Positions 22,639-33,406 of a DNA stretch of 64,000 nucleotides are shown piece by piece. The DNA comes from Litsea cubeba. Its lineage: Eukaryota; Streptophyta; Magnoliopsida; Laurales; Lauraceae. The DNA lies in NCBI GenBank assembly GCA_012931725.1, contig CM022949.1, positions 12,391,263 to 12,455,262 on the forward strand, in the 5' to 3' direction. The notes below the pieces were generated by a model, which was not told where the DNA came from, ran no database searches, and saw only the letters and a list, made by a program, of their open reading frames with translations. The position numbers were made by a program, and so were the translations under genes. Each line of letters begins with the position of its first letter. Positions within the stretch are counted from its first letter, which is position 1.

Positions 22639-22780
22639 TTCAACTGTACTTCAAACACCTGTGGATGGGCTTATGGGCTCTTAAAGTGGGGCTGCTTTTG
22701 AGAATTTCCCATATATATATATATATATATATCAACTGCACTTAAAACACCTATAGATGGGCTGATGGACTCTTACGGCC
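22639..22780. repeat. Short tandem duplication around a TA microsatellite
   Basis: CAACTGTACTTCAAACACCT at about 22639 and CAACTGCACTTAAAACACCT at about 22732 begin two similar segments, each continuing to GATGGGCT...CTCTTA, about 92 bp apart. Between them is a (AT) run near 22710-22731. Confidence 0.65.
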
Positions 22781-23117
22781 CAATTTGTTCGCATAGGAAT
22801 TGGAAACATAAAAATTCTTGATCAAATGAGCTTCACAGAAGGATTAATAAAGAAATGAGTGGTGAAGGATACGAGGAGAGGGGTGGAGGATACGGGAGCG
22901 ATATAGATATAACCCTCACTTTTCTGGGTTTTGAATTACTAGAGTGGTGGCTGATTATTCATTTTTCACCTCCCCTTAATTCATTTTCCGTTAGACGGGG
23001 ATAGTTTGATGCCCATTTTGGAAAAATCACAACTGCTTCTTCAATTTTTAACCTTTTTCGAAAATCAAAGTCTTACCATTTCTATTTATCCAATTACATG
23101 AAACAAACCAGCCCTAA
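22781..23117. mobile_element. MITE family A, copy 1
   Basis: A segment of about 335 bp whose ends are roughly inverted (GGCCCAATTTGTTCGCAT and the complement of GGGCTGGTTTGTTTCAT). Its interior (GTGAAGGATA, TTTTGAATTACTAGAGTGGTG, CACCTCCCCTTAATTC) is clearly homologous to 38678-38992. Two copies with similar ends and body define a repeat family in this genome. No coding capacity. Confidence 0.6.
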
Positions 23118-23801
23118 ATATACTTGAGTCTTCGTTTATGGCAAGTTTTGCACCCTTGCTTGTCTACTGAGAAGTCCGGCTGGAGAGGGAGACAGAGACC
23201 TAACTTCCTTGCAATACTAGCCATCAGTTAGGTCTTGTGACATCATAATTTATTATATAGCTTCTTTGTAGAACTCTTGATGAACCCCACATTGATGATA
23301 TCTTATGATGATGAATTGATGATGATGGCAGATTTTGGACCCAAAAAAAGGGGGCTAATAGACTCTTAAACAGGCTTGTGAGAGTGTCTGGACTCCACAA
23401 AGTGTTAATAATAAGCCAAGGGCCCAAATGAGAGGGCATCCCCACAAGGAATTCCAAAGAACAAAAACAAGAATTGGAATCATTCTTATATGAATATAAC
23501 TTATTTAATATTATCTACTGCAACTGTAACTGCAGCAGTCCAGACCAAATACAAGCATTGGAATCATTCATATGAATATATATCATGATTCTCATCTGTA
23601 ACTGCAACTCCAGCAGTGTAGCTTCAGTTCCAATGTCAATCATATACATAACAATTCCTATTGAGTAAGATCAATACATTCCACCAGCAGCATCACTACA
23701 CTAGCTATAGTCTATCTTTCACATTTATTCACTTGTATTGAACTGAATGATTGGTTGTGTTTCTAATCATCTATTAGTTCATTTCATTCTCTTATAATCA
23801 T

Positions 23802-24474
23802 TCAAAACCCCACTTGGTAGCTCCCAGATTCCGCCGGTTTATTGACCACTCTGCAGTTCTTCCTCACCTCGCCCGGCTGACCGGATTGCAAGTCCCCCAG
23901 CTTCACCATACCCTCCACAAAGGCAGAGAAGAAGGCCTGCTGATCTCTACTAAATCGCCTTACCAACTCCCTAGTCCGAGCATTCCCTGAGAACAATGTC
24001 TGGTCTGAATTGAGGAAGCCCCTCAAATTCACCAAGTCCTTGAAGTACTGGTTGTCGAAGACACGGGGTGTGGCGTCCAGGTCTCCGGTCACGTTCCCGT
24101 CTCCGCTGAGTGGGCAGAGGTGGTCGAGCTTCTCGCGGTAGGTGGGGTTCAAGTTGGGGTCAGGACGACCAGTGCCAGATTGGTTGTAGAGGCGGAAGAC
24201 AATGGAGAAGCAGCGGGCCTGGCCGATGGAGTGGGATCCGGAGAGCGCGACTAGATCGGTGATGGAGAGGTTGAAGGATTTGAAGAGGTCGATGAGGAAG
24301 GTGGCATTGGCTCTGGGGCTGGGCATGATCCTGTTGGAGTCTTCTTGACTTGTTGTTAGGCTGTCCAATCTTCCCAACTTCACTTCCCAACGGGGTCCTC
24401 CACTCTGAAATCAATTCAAAAAAAATAAACTGTTACATAGCCCATATCAAAAGCAGTCCAAAAATAAATAAATA

Positions 24475-24517
<43 letters not shown>

Positions 24518-24959
24518 AAATCTCACTTCAATGAAATATGAAAGTTAGAATATAGGCTTACATATAATTTTCTATGGTCACATACTATAACTCTAAAATT
24601 GATCCCAGTAGGATAAATCTAAAATAATGATGATAATATGTTTTGTTTTGATGTTGGAGTTAGAATTGGAATGGGATGGCTGTTATATATGTTGTAGTTT
24701 GAATTCGAAAATGCGGGTAGTTCTTCTCTTCTCACCAATTCAACTGCATCTCTAGCAGCCATAATTAGGATATCTGCACAGGAGACCACACCAGGACATG
24801 CTAGTTCGAGTTCTTCTTTGGTTTCATCTATCACTTGGTATGATCTGAGGGAGTTGATGTTGGAAAGAGCCAGCTTCTCACCCAACATGTTTGGGGTGTC
24901 ATCCAGCAACAGCGAAGCGTCGCAGCCCTGAAATCAAAACAAAAAATCAACTGAGATAA

Positions 24960-25026
<67 letters not shown>

Positions 25027-25275
25027 TTTCCATTGGACAATGAAGGATATGGTGGGGTAGTTTCTTACATTGACGAAACAGTCATGAAACTGAAGTCGCA
25101 TAACAGAGGCCGCACTTCTGGGTTCTCTCATCCTGTTTCTTCCAATTACATCCCTCACAATTTTTTCTGCTTGGGGGCATGTTTGGGAGTAGTAACCATA
25201 CTGCAACCTTGATGCACTAGCCATGGCTGCATCCGCTGCAAGGACTACTGCAACGAGAACAAGAAACTGAGACAT
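23802..25275 (-). CDS. PRX17: Class III peroxidase, PRX17-like (secreted)
   Basis: Three exons on the minus strand: 25275-25069, 24927-24736 and 24404-23802, joining to 333 residues. An N-terminal signal peptide (MSQFLVLVAVVLAADAAMAS) precedes the mature start near LQYGYYSQTCP. Distal Arg60 and His64 lie in MRLQFHDCF. The calcium-site motif GCDASLLLDD spans the exon 1/2 junction, and proximal haem His191 lies in LSGSHSIGQARC. The segments DDTPNMLGEKL, MPSPRANATFLIDLF, VTGDLDATP and MVKLGDLQSG closely match Arabidopsis PRX17 as I remember it, a cell-wall peroxidase linked to lignified tissue. The third intron common in this family is absent. An in-frame ATG at 25332 exists, but a TATA-like stretch (about 25333-25350) lies just upstream and the shorter start gives a clean signal peptide. 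Confidence 0.95.
24481..24514. repeat. (AG)17 microsatellite in peroxidase intron 2
   Basis: 34 bases of uninterrupted AG on the plus strand, so (CT)17 in the peroxidase transcript. It lies in the 331-bp intron between exons 2 and 3. Confidence 0.97.
24963..25026. repeat. (CT)26(GT)6 microsatellite in peroxidase intron 1
   Basis: 52 bases of CT followed by 12 bases of GT on the plus strand, so (AC)6(AG)26 in the transcript. It fills nearly half of the 141-bp intron 1 and ends 35 bases before exon 2. It is complementary to the repeat in intron 2. Confidence 0.97.
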
Positions 25276-25332
25276 TGTACGCTTAGTACTATAGTAACTA
25301 TAAGTGTTTCTTCTTCTGCTGCTGCTGCCCAT

Positions 25333-25350
25333 ATAAATATATAAGGTCGA
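25333..25350 (-). promoter_or_regulatory. Probable TATA box of the peroxidase gene
   Basis: On the minus strand the sequence reads CCTTATATATTTATATGGG about 60-75 bp before the chosen ATG. Position and composition fit a TATA box. It supports the downstream ATG at 25275 as the start. Confidence 0.5.
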
Positions 25351-27498
25351 ATGCGGGTTGTATATGTATGTATAGTAGCTAATGTATGTATGCATGTATG
25401 TGTAAATGGATGGATGATGAGATGTATCAGAAGATGTTATGCATTTGGAAATGAGTCTCTTGTTTCTGGGTGCTGGTGGATCGGTCAGAAATGAGAGGAT
25501 AATCATCTAGAAAGGGCAGGCCAATTGGGAAGGGAGCGTGCTACTGCACGCTGATGTGATGCTACTACTCCTTTGGGGCAGAGAGGATTTTGAGCGGCGG
25601 GGTCTCCGATGCCAAAATTTTGTCGTTTTGATCGTCATTCTTGCGACACCCACGATTTTGGGATCTAGTTCCTCGACGACTACAGTGAAAGGAATCTCTC
25701 TTGCTTCTGAAATGTTATATACCTTTGTTTGTAAGGCGTGCTATTCTTACTGATTAGTCCTTGAATATGGTTCGTTTTATAGCTTTAGAATTGCAGATAT
25801 GGTCTCCCTCTTGGAGCAACGGAATACAAGAAAAATGGATGGGTGCCTGCATCATGAGTCTCATAAGTCTGTCCCTAAATCCAAGAGATCCTGCCTTATG
25901 GAGGGTTGGGATGGGACCTCTTGCATCTTGTTGCTTGTGGGAGAAAATTCTCCATTTGTCTTATTACAAGTGCTAGTGAGGCTTTGATTTAAAGAAATTT
26001 TGAGTGGTAGGAAAGGAACTCCAAACAGGGCCGTATCATAGGTCGGCCCCCATTTGGACCGACCCATGATAATTCGAGCCACTCAAAATGAATGCAGCTC
26101 ATCGTATGAGATATTCTCATATGTTATTCCAATATGATTTGGTCCCATCATAACATTGACATTTGATTGAATATGTGATTAATAAATAACAACACAATAT
26201 TCTTAATCATATTTTTAATCAAATGGTCAATCATAAGGTGGGACCAACTCTTTTTGGAGTAAGATGTGGAGACATCTCAAACAATTGTGATGGGTGTTCA
26301 TTTTGAGGAGGTTGGATTTTCCATGGGTAGCTTATACTGTGGAGTTCGACTCCTTTAGCTCAGGATTTTTTCAAGTCAGAGTCACAAAGGATGAGAGAGA
26401 GAAGGTGGGGTCGGTTATCATACTCTTCCGTTGGTGATCAATGAAACTGGACTGCATTAGGCAAGTCTTATTTTTTTCTTCTCTTGACCCACTCTGAAAA
26501 AATGGCAATAAAGGCACTCACTTTAATTTGCTTCACTCTCTATTTTTCATGCATGGGACTGACCCATGATCAACACGATTTCTCCATGCATAATTACCCC
26601 TCTCGAAGTAGCCTTTGGTCTCAATTTGGCATTGATTGGAATACCAGTCACACTTGATTTTATCTCTTAACACTGCTACATGATTGGACTTGGTTCATAT
26701 GATCACCAACCTCATTTTTCCATGGGTCTATATCGTGAATCTCACGGCAATGAATCTTTCAATTGTTCAAGTAGCTGTTATCAAATTGCGGTTTTAGCCA
26801 TCAACACTTGATGGTCCCCATCCATGTAGTTCATGCTCAACAGAAGCAGGCCAAGGCCAATGAGCAAGACTAGCCATCAAGCCTTACTATTAGGAATGGC
26901 GCAATGGGTTGGGATTAAATGGGGACCTGCCCTGACCTACTCCTATTAGGGCTGGAGTTGTACAGGTTTCGGGTAGAAATGGGTTTTTGAGCTCCGACAC
27001 AAGTGGGGTTTTTGGTGTAGGGGCAACACGGTAGGTCGGGTTTGAGTCAATATCTAACCTGATTGGCATACAATGCATCCCAAATTCACCCCCCTTGTGA
27101 CGGGTTCATATGTCTAAATCCCAACCCGCCCGGCCCGCCAACTTTTGTTTAACTCTATATCCACCCCTACCCAGTACCCCATTTGCCATCAGGTCTATAC
27201 AATAATTGGAGGTTGTCTTTCATTGCAAAAGCTGCAGGAAGATATTAAAGTTATAAGATCAAATGAATGAAGAAGAGTGATTCTCACTTGAGGATAACTT
27301 GATGAGTAAAGAAAGCACCACACAGAAGAAAAACAAGTCAGAAAAAAATCAACACACCACTTTCACTGTTACCATATATAGTCTTCAAATGTTGTCGGTT
27401 GGCTATAATATGTATTATGTATAATGAAAGGATGAGAGTACGAAGAGGAGGAAGAAGATGATGAAGATGGAGAAACAAATATGGTCGTGCTTGTGTAA
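25351..27498. other. Intergenic spacer with old repeats
   Basis: Peroxidase promoter side, then anonymous DNA. Sequence around 26150-26290 (AATAACAACACAATATTCTT... CCAACTCTTTTTGGAGTAAG) resembles 54190-54290 and, inverted, about 50770-50870, so it is a dispersed repeat. The 26890-27160 part is rich in GGGTT/AACCC-like words and holds no credible coding frame. Confidence 0.4.
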
Positions 27499-27508
27499 TA
27501 GAGGAGAT

Positions 27509-27687
27509 TTTTTTTGCTACCGGAGGGTTCCCAACTCTTTGGGCTGGACTAATCCCTCCGGGCCCAGAGGAAAGCTGTATAAACTCCCCTGTAACTCCAG
27601 TGTGGTAGTGCAGTTTCGAACCTACAACTTCCAGGTGCAAATTGTAGTCCTAGGCCAATAATTGAGCTACCCCTTAAAATTATGCAG
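27509..27687 (-). mobile_element. tRNA-derived SINE family B, full-length copy
   Basis: On the minus strand the head reads GGGGTAGCTCAATTATTGGC (box A-like) with GTAGGTTCGAAACTGC (box B-like) 40-50 bases on. The body includes GGGATTAGTCCAGCCC and GTTGGGAACCCTCCGGTAGC, and the tail is A8. A perfect 10-bp direct repeat TAGAGGAGAT flanks it (27499-27508 and 27688-27697; 13 of 15 if extended). A second copy in the opposite orientation lies at 31081-31183. Confidence 0.8.
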
Positions 27688-27697
27688 TAGAGGAGAT

Positions 27698-28816
27698 AAA
27701 ATGGCCCTTCTCCTAAATAGATTTTTTTAATGACTTGGTTCCTAATTCTTAAACTGTAAGGTCTATTAGACTATATCAATGTTTCTTAAATTAATATAAT
27801 ATTTCTTTGTCGTATATTTGAAATTTCACCATCTACCAAACATTACCTTTTCCCCTCTATTTAGTGCTTAAACAACTGGGAAAGGTCTGTTTGTGCAGAT
27901 CTGAAGAGGAAACCTCTCCTTTTTTCTTCCACGGCATTTGATTTCATAGCATGGAGGTCGGAAAATAAGGCGCAGAAATGTTGTAAATTTTTTTTTCATG
28001 AGGAGGGAGTTTCATGCAGTACTCTTCTTATGATGGAAAGATCGATTGGATATGGATAGACAAATAAGAAATTTTGCTTCTTAATTAAGAGCCTTAGTTT
28101 TTCAATGGACCAATCTCCCTCTCTAATCTCTATGTAGGAAAATGCGTCATCATATCAGGCTCATCAAAATAGTAGTCACCCTTTTATTTCGACGGCATGA
28201 GGTGTCGAACAAATGTGCAGGGGTGCTCGTGGGACGGGTTTGGGCCTTAGATATTAGTACTAGGGCTGGGCCTAGTTCTAGAATTTCAGCTCCTATAATA
28301 GTTAGACCAAGATAAATTAGGTGATGTAGAAAGCCAGAGAAGGCCCGAACAAAATTGGTCCAAAACTTAGAGTTGTAGCTTAGTGAAGCGTAGCCCAGTC
28401 TGATTGACTAAATGGGTGGCATCAGACCTGACATGTTTAACACGGATCAGGCTCGGACCAGGCGCTAACCGCCCCATTCCACACTTGGGCCGAATATCAA
28501 TCTGTATTTCTAAATCTGGATCAAGCCTGATGGTGCCTTAGCCATGCCCGGCCCAGATCATGAACACCCCAACAAACTGTGGCTTCAACTTGTATGAGTG
28601 TCTCCAAACTATACTCTAGTGTATATAAGGCCCACATCAGATTAAGCAATTGACCAAGGAATAAGATTATCTCCTAATGTAAGTTTTAATCTGCCAAAAT
28701 CTAATTGGGACCCAACTCTTGGAGTTGAGTAATTTGGGTCGGCATCAAACTTGCATAAAAATTGTTCCCTGTTGGTCTGGAGATGTGGGACTCACATGGA
28801 GGAGGGGCAAAATTAA
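27698..28816. other. Intergenic spacer
   Basis: No gene recognised. AT-rich to mixed composition. The GCCC/GGGC-rich words at 28210-28570 look like an old repeat without identifiable ends. Confidence 0.35.
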
Positions 28817-28835
28817 GGGGGGGGGGGGGGGGGGG
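28817..28835 (+). repeat. G19 homopolymer upstream of the small HSP gene
   Basis: Nineteen consecutive G residues about 350 bp before the HSP start codon. Such tracts can form G-quadruplexes. They are also prone to length errors in sequencing, so the exact count is uncertain. Confidence 0.9.
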
Positions 28836-28898
28836 CAGAGTGGGGTCATGCCCCCCTTAAATTTCATAATACCCCTCAACATTATCCTAAATTTAGGA

Positions 28899-28910
28899 AG
28901 TTATATATAT
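28899..28910 (+). promoter_or_regulatory. Probable TATA box of the small HSP gene
   Basis: AGTTATATATATTAG lies about 275 bp before the ATG. It would give a 5' UTR of roughly 240 bases. I looked for heat-shock elements (alternating GAA and TTC at 2-base spacing) close upstream and found no good set; AGAAGACTTCT near 28966 has the wrong spacing and lies downstream of the TATA. Confidence 0.4.
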
Positions 28911-29182
28911 TAGCCCCAAACAAATTTTTGTTCCAACACAAATTTTGGGTTCTGCCACCTTGGAGAAGACTTCTACTGAAGGAAGGAAGGAATCATCGCT
29001 TTGCAGATCCAAACATTGCACCGAGTTTCTGGGCCTTTCTGCACCCTTCCTTGCAACGTGCCCTCCAAGAGATAGACCACATACTCTACCCCCACCGTCG
29101 ATATATTCATCCAACATCTTCTTCTTTCTTCCAGCAATATTCAAACACCAACTCATCTTCTTCATTTTTGCCAAAAAACTGG

Positions 29183-29899
29183 ATGGCAGCTATGCTGACT
29201 ATCCGAAAAGCCCTCCCTTCAACCCTCCTGCACAAATTCATCTACCCCGTCAGCTCCCTCGCAGCTCCATCTGCCGACCAATCCTTCACCACCAATGTGC
29301 AGAGACACGATCTCGAACGCGATCGCAGCATCGACATCGATTGCCGCGGTCGACCAGCTCTCCCTTTCAAACGCATGGACGACACTCCTAGCTTCTTCGC
29401 TGGTAATTGTAATGGTAATATACATTCCTGCGAAAACCATGCAAAAAATTTTGAAACAGAATGTTTTTATCTGGTTTTATGTGTTTCAGATCTCTTCGAT
29501 CCATTCATTCCTGCGAACCTGACCCATATGATGAATATGATGGAGCAGATGGAGAATCTCTCGGCCATGGAAAGAGGAATGGGAAGTGGAGCGAGGAGAG
29601 CATGGGATGTGAAAGAAGAAGACGACGCGCTCCATCTGAGGATTGACTTGCCTGGGCTTGGGAAGGAGGATGTTAAGGTTTCTGTGGAGGGGAATACGTT
29701 GGTTATCAAAGGAGAAGGAGAGAAGGAAACTGAGAGTGATGAGTGTGGGAGGAAGTATAGCAGTAGGATTGATTTGCCGCCGAAGCTTTACAAGCTGGAT
29801 CAAATTAAGGCCGAGATGAAGAATGGGGTGCTTAGGATTGTGGTGCTCAAGGTGAAGGAAGAAGAAAGGAAGGATATTTTCCAAGTGCAGATAGAGTGA
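29183..29899 (+). CDS. HSP23.6: Mitochondrial small heat-shock protein (HSP23.6-like)
   Basis: Two exons, 29183-29402 and 29490-29899 (stop TGA), encode 209 residues. The N-terminus (MAAMLTIRKALPSTLLHKF) is basic and lacks acidic residues, as in mitochondrial presequences. FFAGDLFDPF spans the splice junction and is typical of organellar small HSPs. After a Met-rich helix (MMNMMEQMENLSAMERGMG) comes the alpha-crystallin domain from ARRAWDVKEEDDALHLRIDL to AEMKNGVLRIVVLK, ending FQVQIE. It is an ATP-independent holdase that keeps heat-unfolded matrix proteins soluble as an oligomer. The usual Pro after the GVL strand (VIPK in HSP23.6) is Leu here. The 87-bp intron is a multiple of three and has no in-frame stop, so an unspliced transcript would still encode a complete, longer protein. 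The open frame continues upstream to 28928 without a good start. Confidence 0.92.
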   Translation: MAAMLTIRKALPSTLLHKFIYPVSSLAAPSADQSFTTNVQRHDLERDRSIDIDCRGRPALPFKRMDDTPSFFAGNCNGNIHSCENHAKNFETECFYLVLCVSDLFDPFIPANLTHMMNMMEQMENLSAMERGMGSGARRAWDVKEEDDALHLRIDLPGLGKEDVKVSVEGNTLVIKGEGEKETESDECGRKYSSRIDLPPKLYKLDQIKAEMKNGVLRIVVLKVKEEERKDIFQVQIE

Positions 29900-31058
29900 T
29901 TTTGGTGAATGAAGAACAGAGAAAGCTTGTTGTTTTTCTTTTTTGTTCTAGTACTTTTGGGTTTGCTCCTCCAAGTCTGGTTTTCTGACTGTTGCTTCCA
30001 GTTCTTTTCTCAAAGAGTTATGTACTTTGTTGTTCTGTGTAAATAGAGATACTGAAGGTGTTAATGAAATAACTGTTTCTTCTCTTACTTGATCCTATTC
30101 GTGAGATGGATTTCATGAGCGTTTGTTTGAAAGATGTCAACTTCGAACGCAGACACTGTTTGTTTGGGAGGTGTAATCAAATAGTGTAACAAGGCATTAA
30201 TTGGGACAGTTATGAGAAGACAGGAGCTAACTGGGGCTGGAACTCAATTTGTGCAGCTCTAAATTATTGAATCAGTGTCTCAAATTGGATTAAGTTTTTT
30301 TTCTCTCAAAGCATTAATTATTTATACATGACTCAGATCTCTCCACATATAGGCAGAGTCAAGATCAAACTTGCTGGGTTTAGCTTGAGTGATCTGCCGT
30401 ATGGAAAAATGATTGATCCATCGGTCGGCTGTCACTGTGCTATAGGGGCTGGGAGCCTGGAACCCCTCTCGAGTGAGGTGATGGAGCTCAGCTCTCGAGT
30501 GAAGTGATAAAGTCCTATGGCGAGGGAAGGTGGCATCAGGCTTCCAAGGTGACAAATCATTGCAGGTTGGATGTTAAAGGTGAAAAGGAACTAAAAAGAC
30601 ATCAGGCCTGTTAAAGATACATTTGTGTAATTCTGAAGGAATTTTGATTCAGTGACCCATTAAAGTACTTTCAAGCTCTTAACAAAATTGTGATGACACT
30701 TTGTTATCGGGCTATATATATAGATCATTTTTATTTAAAAATTCATGGTAGAATGGGTTTAGAGAAATGATTATTAATTAAAGAGCTGAATGATGCATGA
30801 GATAGAAATAGGATCTTGATCCTCAAGTAATGTTATGGCAGCTGTTCTCTTTAATCAAAGTATTATTATTTTAATACGTACTAAAGAGAGGAAGGATGCA
30901 TGACATGGAGATAAGATCATGACCTTCAAGTAAGTTCATAGTGGCGGACTTTTGATTTTTGTTTGAGTAGCGCGGGCAATGAACAAGTGAAGGGATTGGC
31001 CGACTGGTCAGGACTATAGTTTTTCTCTTTTTCGGAGTTAGAGGTATTAATTTTGACC
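29900..31058. other. HSP 3' UTR and spacer
   Basis: The first 150-200 bases after the stop are T-rich and probably 3' UTR. Beyond that no gene is recognised. Confidence 0.4.
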
Positions 31059-31184
31059 CCCGGTTATCTCCTCTTCAGAACTGAAGGTTGGGCCACAGGG
31101 GTTTTACCCGGCTTTTTTTTTTTGTCCGAAGGGAATAGTCCAGCTCAAAAGGTTGGGAACGGCCCTCCGTTAGCAAAAAAAAAG
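31059..31184 (+). mobile_element. tRNA-derived SINE family B, truncated copy
   Basis: The segment GGGAATAGTCCAGCTCAAAA, GGTTGGGAACGGCCCTCCG and TTAGC followed by A9 aligns with the 3' half of the minus-strand SINE at 27509-27687. The 5' part is diverged or missing and contains a T10 run. No clear target duplication. Confidence 0.6.
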
Positions 31185-33320
31185 GTGAAGAAGTTAAATA
31201 ATAAATTTGAATATTTTAAATTCTTATATAAGGTGTTTTTTGAATCTTATAGGAATGACCGCACCCACATGCTAACATGCACATGGGTCCATCCCTGGCT
31301 GTTCATGGCTAGGTTGGGTTTGAATATATGTCCTGCATACCGAAAGACCTGATTGGTGTCCTAGCCAATATATATTTATTTTTCCTCAAGATTTAAAAAA
31401 AAAATCCCATATAAAGAAAATATAATTTGCAATAGGTTTGAGGCAGTCTTACTTCATGGTCCGTGATTATGCTTCCACAGATACAAAATGCATTGATAGC
31501 GGTCAAAATAAGATAAATCTAGAGTCTAGACCGTGTGAATGTGATACATGTTAATTGATTGGGATTCACCTTTTCATCTGAAAAAAAAATTTTGAAATAA
31601 AGATAATCAGTACGTTGCTGCCAATCCACTGTTTGTTTGCATGAGGGAATAAATGGAGTGAAATAAAGAGTTAAATCAGGAGAAGACAAATGGGGTTAAA
31701 AATAAAACTACTAAATGAAAAAAGAAATAAAAAAGAATTCCCCAAGTTACAGATTTCTGTCGTTAGTGTCTTTTAAGAATAGCATTTTGTCATTTTTTAT
31801 AAAAAAAATTATTTTTTGTCATTTGGTATTTTTATTTTTGACCTCATTTTTTTTTCTTCTCTCTTAATTTGGCTTTTTATTTCATTCCACTCATGTCCTT
31901 ACGCAAACAAACATAAATATGCTGAGGCATCTCCCTCTCAATATAAACAATCAAGGAGCTAGTTTTAGCTTTGATGGTTAGGGACTTTTGGTTAATGATA
32001 TAAATGGCTACATTTGTGTAATTTGAATATGCATGTTTGAAAATATAACAAAATGCTTGAAAGAATTTTGATTCAGTGAACCATTATAAGATTTGAAGTT
32101 TTGGACAATGTTGTGATGATTCAACTTAGACTTTATTTTTAGACGATGTGTACTGGCTAGGAAGGGTGATCTGAAGTTATGAATGGGTTGACAGTTGAGT
32201 GCTCTTTTGCTTGCTAAAGGGGTAAATCTGAAATCAACTGTTTTGGTTAGGTTCTTATTCAAGTGATTGATTTGCAAGAGGTAGTTCTACGTGTAGGATT
32301 ATGGAAACACTTTTTTTTTAATCATCTATAATCTCTCTGATATTTTGTAGTATGTGTTCTTTTGAATGGCTGTCCATGAGCTGAACCAATTAGGCAAGAT
32401 GAATCGGTTTGGTGGCTTGGGTTAGTATCAATGATGGATCCATAATTTTTATTTGGGTGGTGCGGTGTATATATATATATTGTCAATTGAAGACGTTAAA
32501 TAATGAAATTGAAAATTTTACAATATCATCTAAAGGGTTTTTCGAATTGATCGCACCCACATAATAACATTTGGGCTCGCCCCTGCCATTATATATCAAC
32601 GAAGCTGGGCTCAAGTGACAAGCTCAACTGAAGTCGAGTTGAACAGGTCTTAACTAAACTTGGCTCATTAGATGTTAGCTTGAGCTCATCTTCCCGGTTG
32701 AGCATGGCTAACTTATATCTTTGGTGTAAGCCTCAAAGGTTTTGGTAGAAAGGGAAAAGGGCAAAGAACCAAAAATATCACCGCTCCACTAGCAATAACA
32801 TTGTCATGCATATATTAAAAAAAAATAATAATAATATAATACACGACACATTATATAAATGATTTCTAAAATTGCTTTACTCAATCATGGATTAAAATTT
32901 AAGAGTTTTTTTTTCTTCATAAAATTACCAAGACTATACACGTAACACTACGTACCTCCAAATTTCTTATCATAGAAATTGGTACCTCTAATTTTGTTAG
33001 TTTTCACTACCGGTCCAGGTCTGGAGAAACAAAAAAAAAAAAAAAATTGCTTTAATTAGGTTAACAATCACTGCAAAATTTTATCACAATCTAAATATGA
33101 ATTTTGAAATCACGATGATGATGTGAAATTGAAGCCTCTAAATTCACTTACCTATTTAGAGAAAAAACACATATTTTATATGTAATAAATATATGGCCAG
33201 CCAGCCCCTATTAAAATATAAAAATTAAGATAGCCTCATTCAAGTGGACCCCATAGATCACCACCAAAATTCCCACCATGCTCACAAACAGATGGTTGTG
33301 GCAAGGGGTTTTGGCGCTGC
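31185..33320. other. Intergenic spacer
   Basis: AT-rich with no recognisable gene. It contains short homopolymers (A14 near 33032) and a TA run near 32470. Words such as GGGCTCGCCCCTGCC at about 32570 suggest remnants of DNA transposons also seen near 5330 and 30940, but the ends are not definable. Confidence 0.4.
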
Positions 33321-33325
33321 TAGTC

Positions 33326-33345
33326 CTATACATATATATATATAC
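33326..33345 (+). promoter_or_regulatory. Probable TATA box of the PABN-like gene
   Basis: A run of TATATA at about 33328-33345, followed by (CA)n and then a CT/GA-rich stretch, lies 60-80 bp before the ATG. Spacing implies a short 5' UTR of 30-50 bases. Confidence 0.45.
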
Positions 33346-33406
33346 ACACACACACAAGTAGTCTCTCTTTCGATCCTCAAAAAGAGAGAGAGAGCGATCG
33401 CGAGCG

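Noticed and set aside
25276..25506. N-terminal extension of the peroxidase frame
   Set aside because: The extra residues are low-complexity His/Tyr/Ser-rich, overlap a TATA-like stretch and would bury the signal peptide.
28960..28980. Heat-shock element upstream of the small HSP
   Set aside because: GAA and TTC are separated by three bases rather than two and lie downstream of the likely TATA box.
28928..29182. Upstream extension of the small-HSP frame
   Set aside because: No good start codon, and the known presequence pattern begins at the ATG at 29183; the region fits a 5' UTR.
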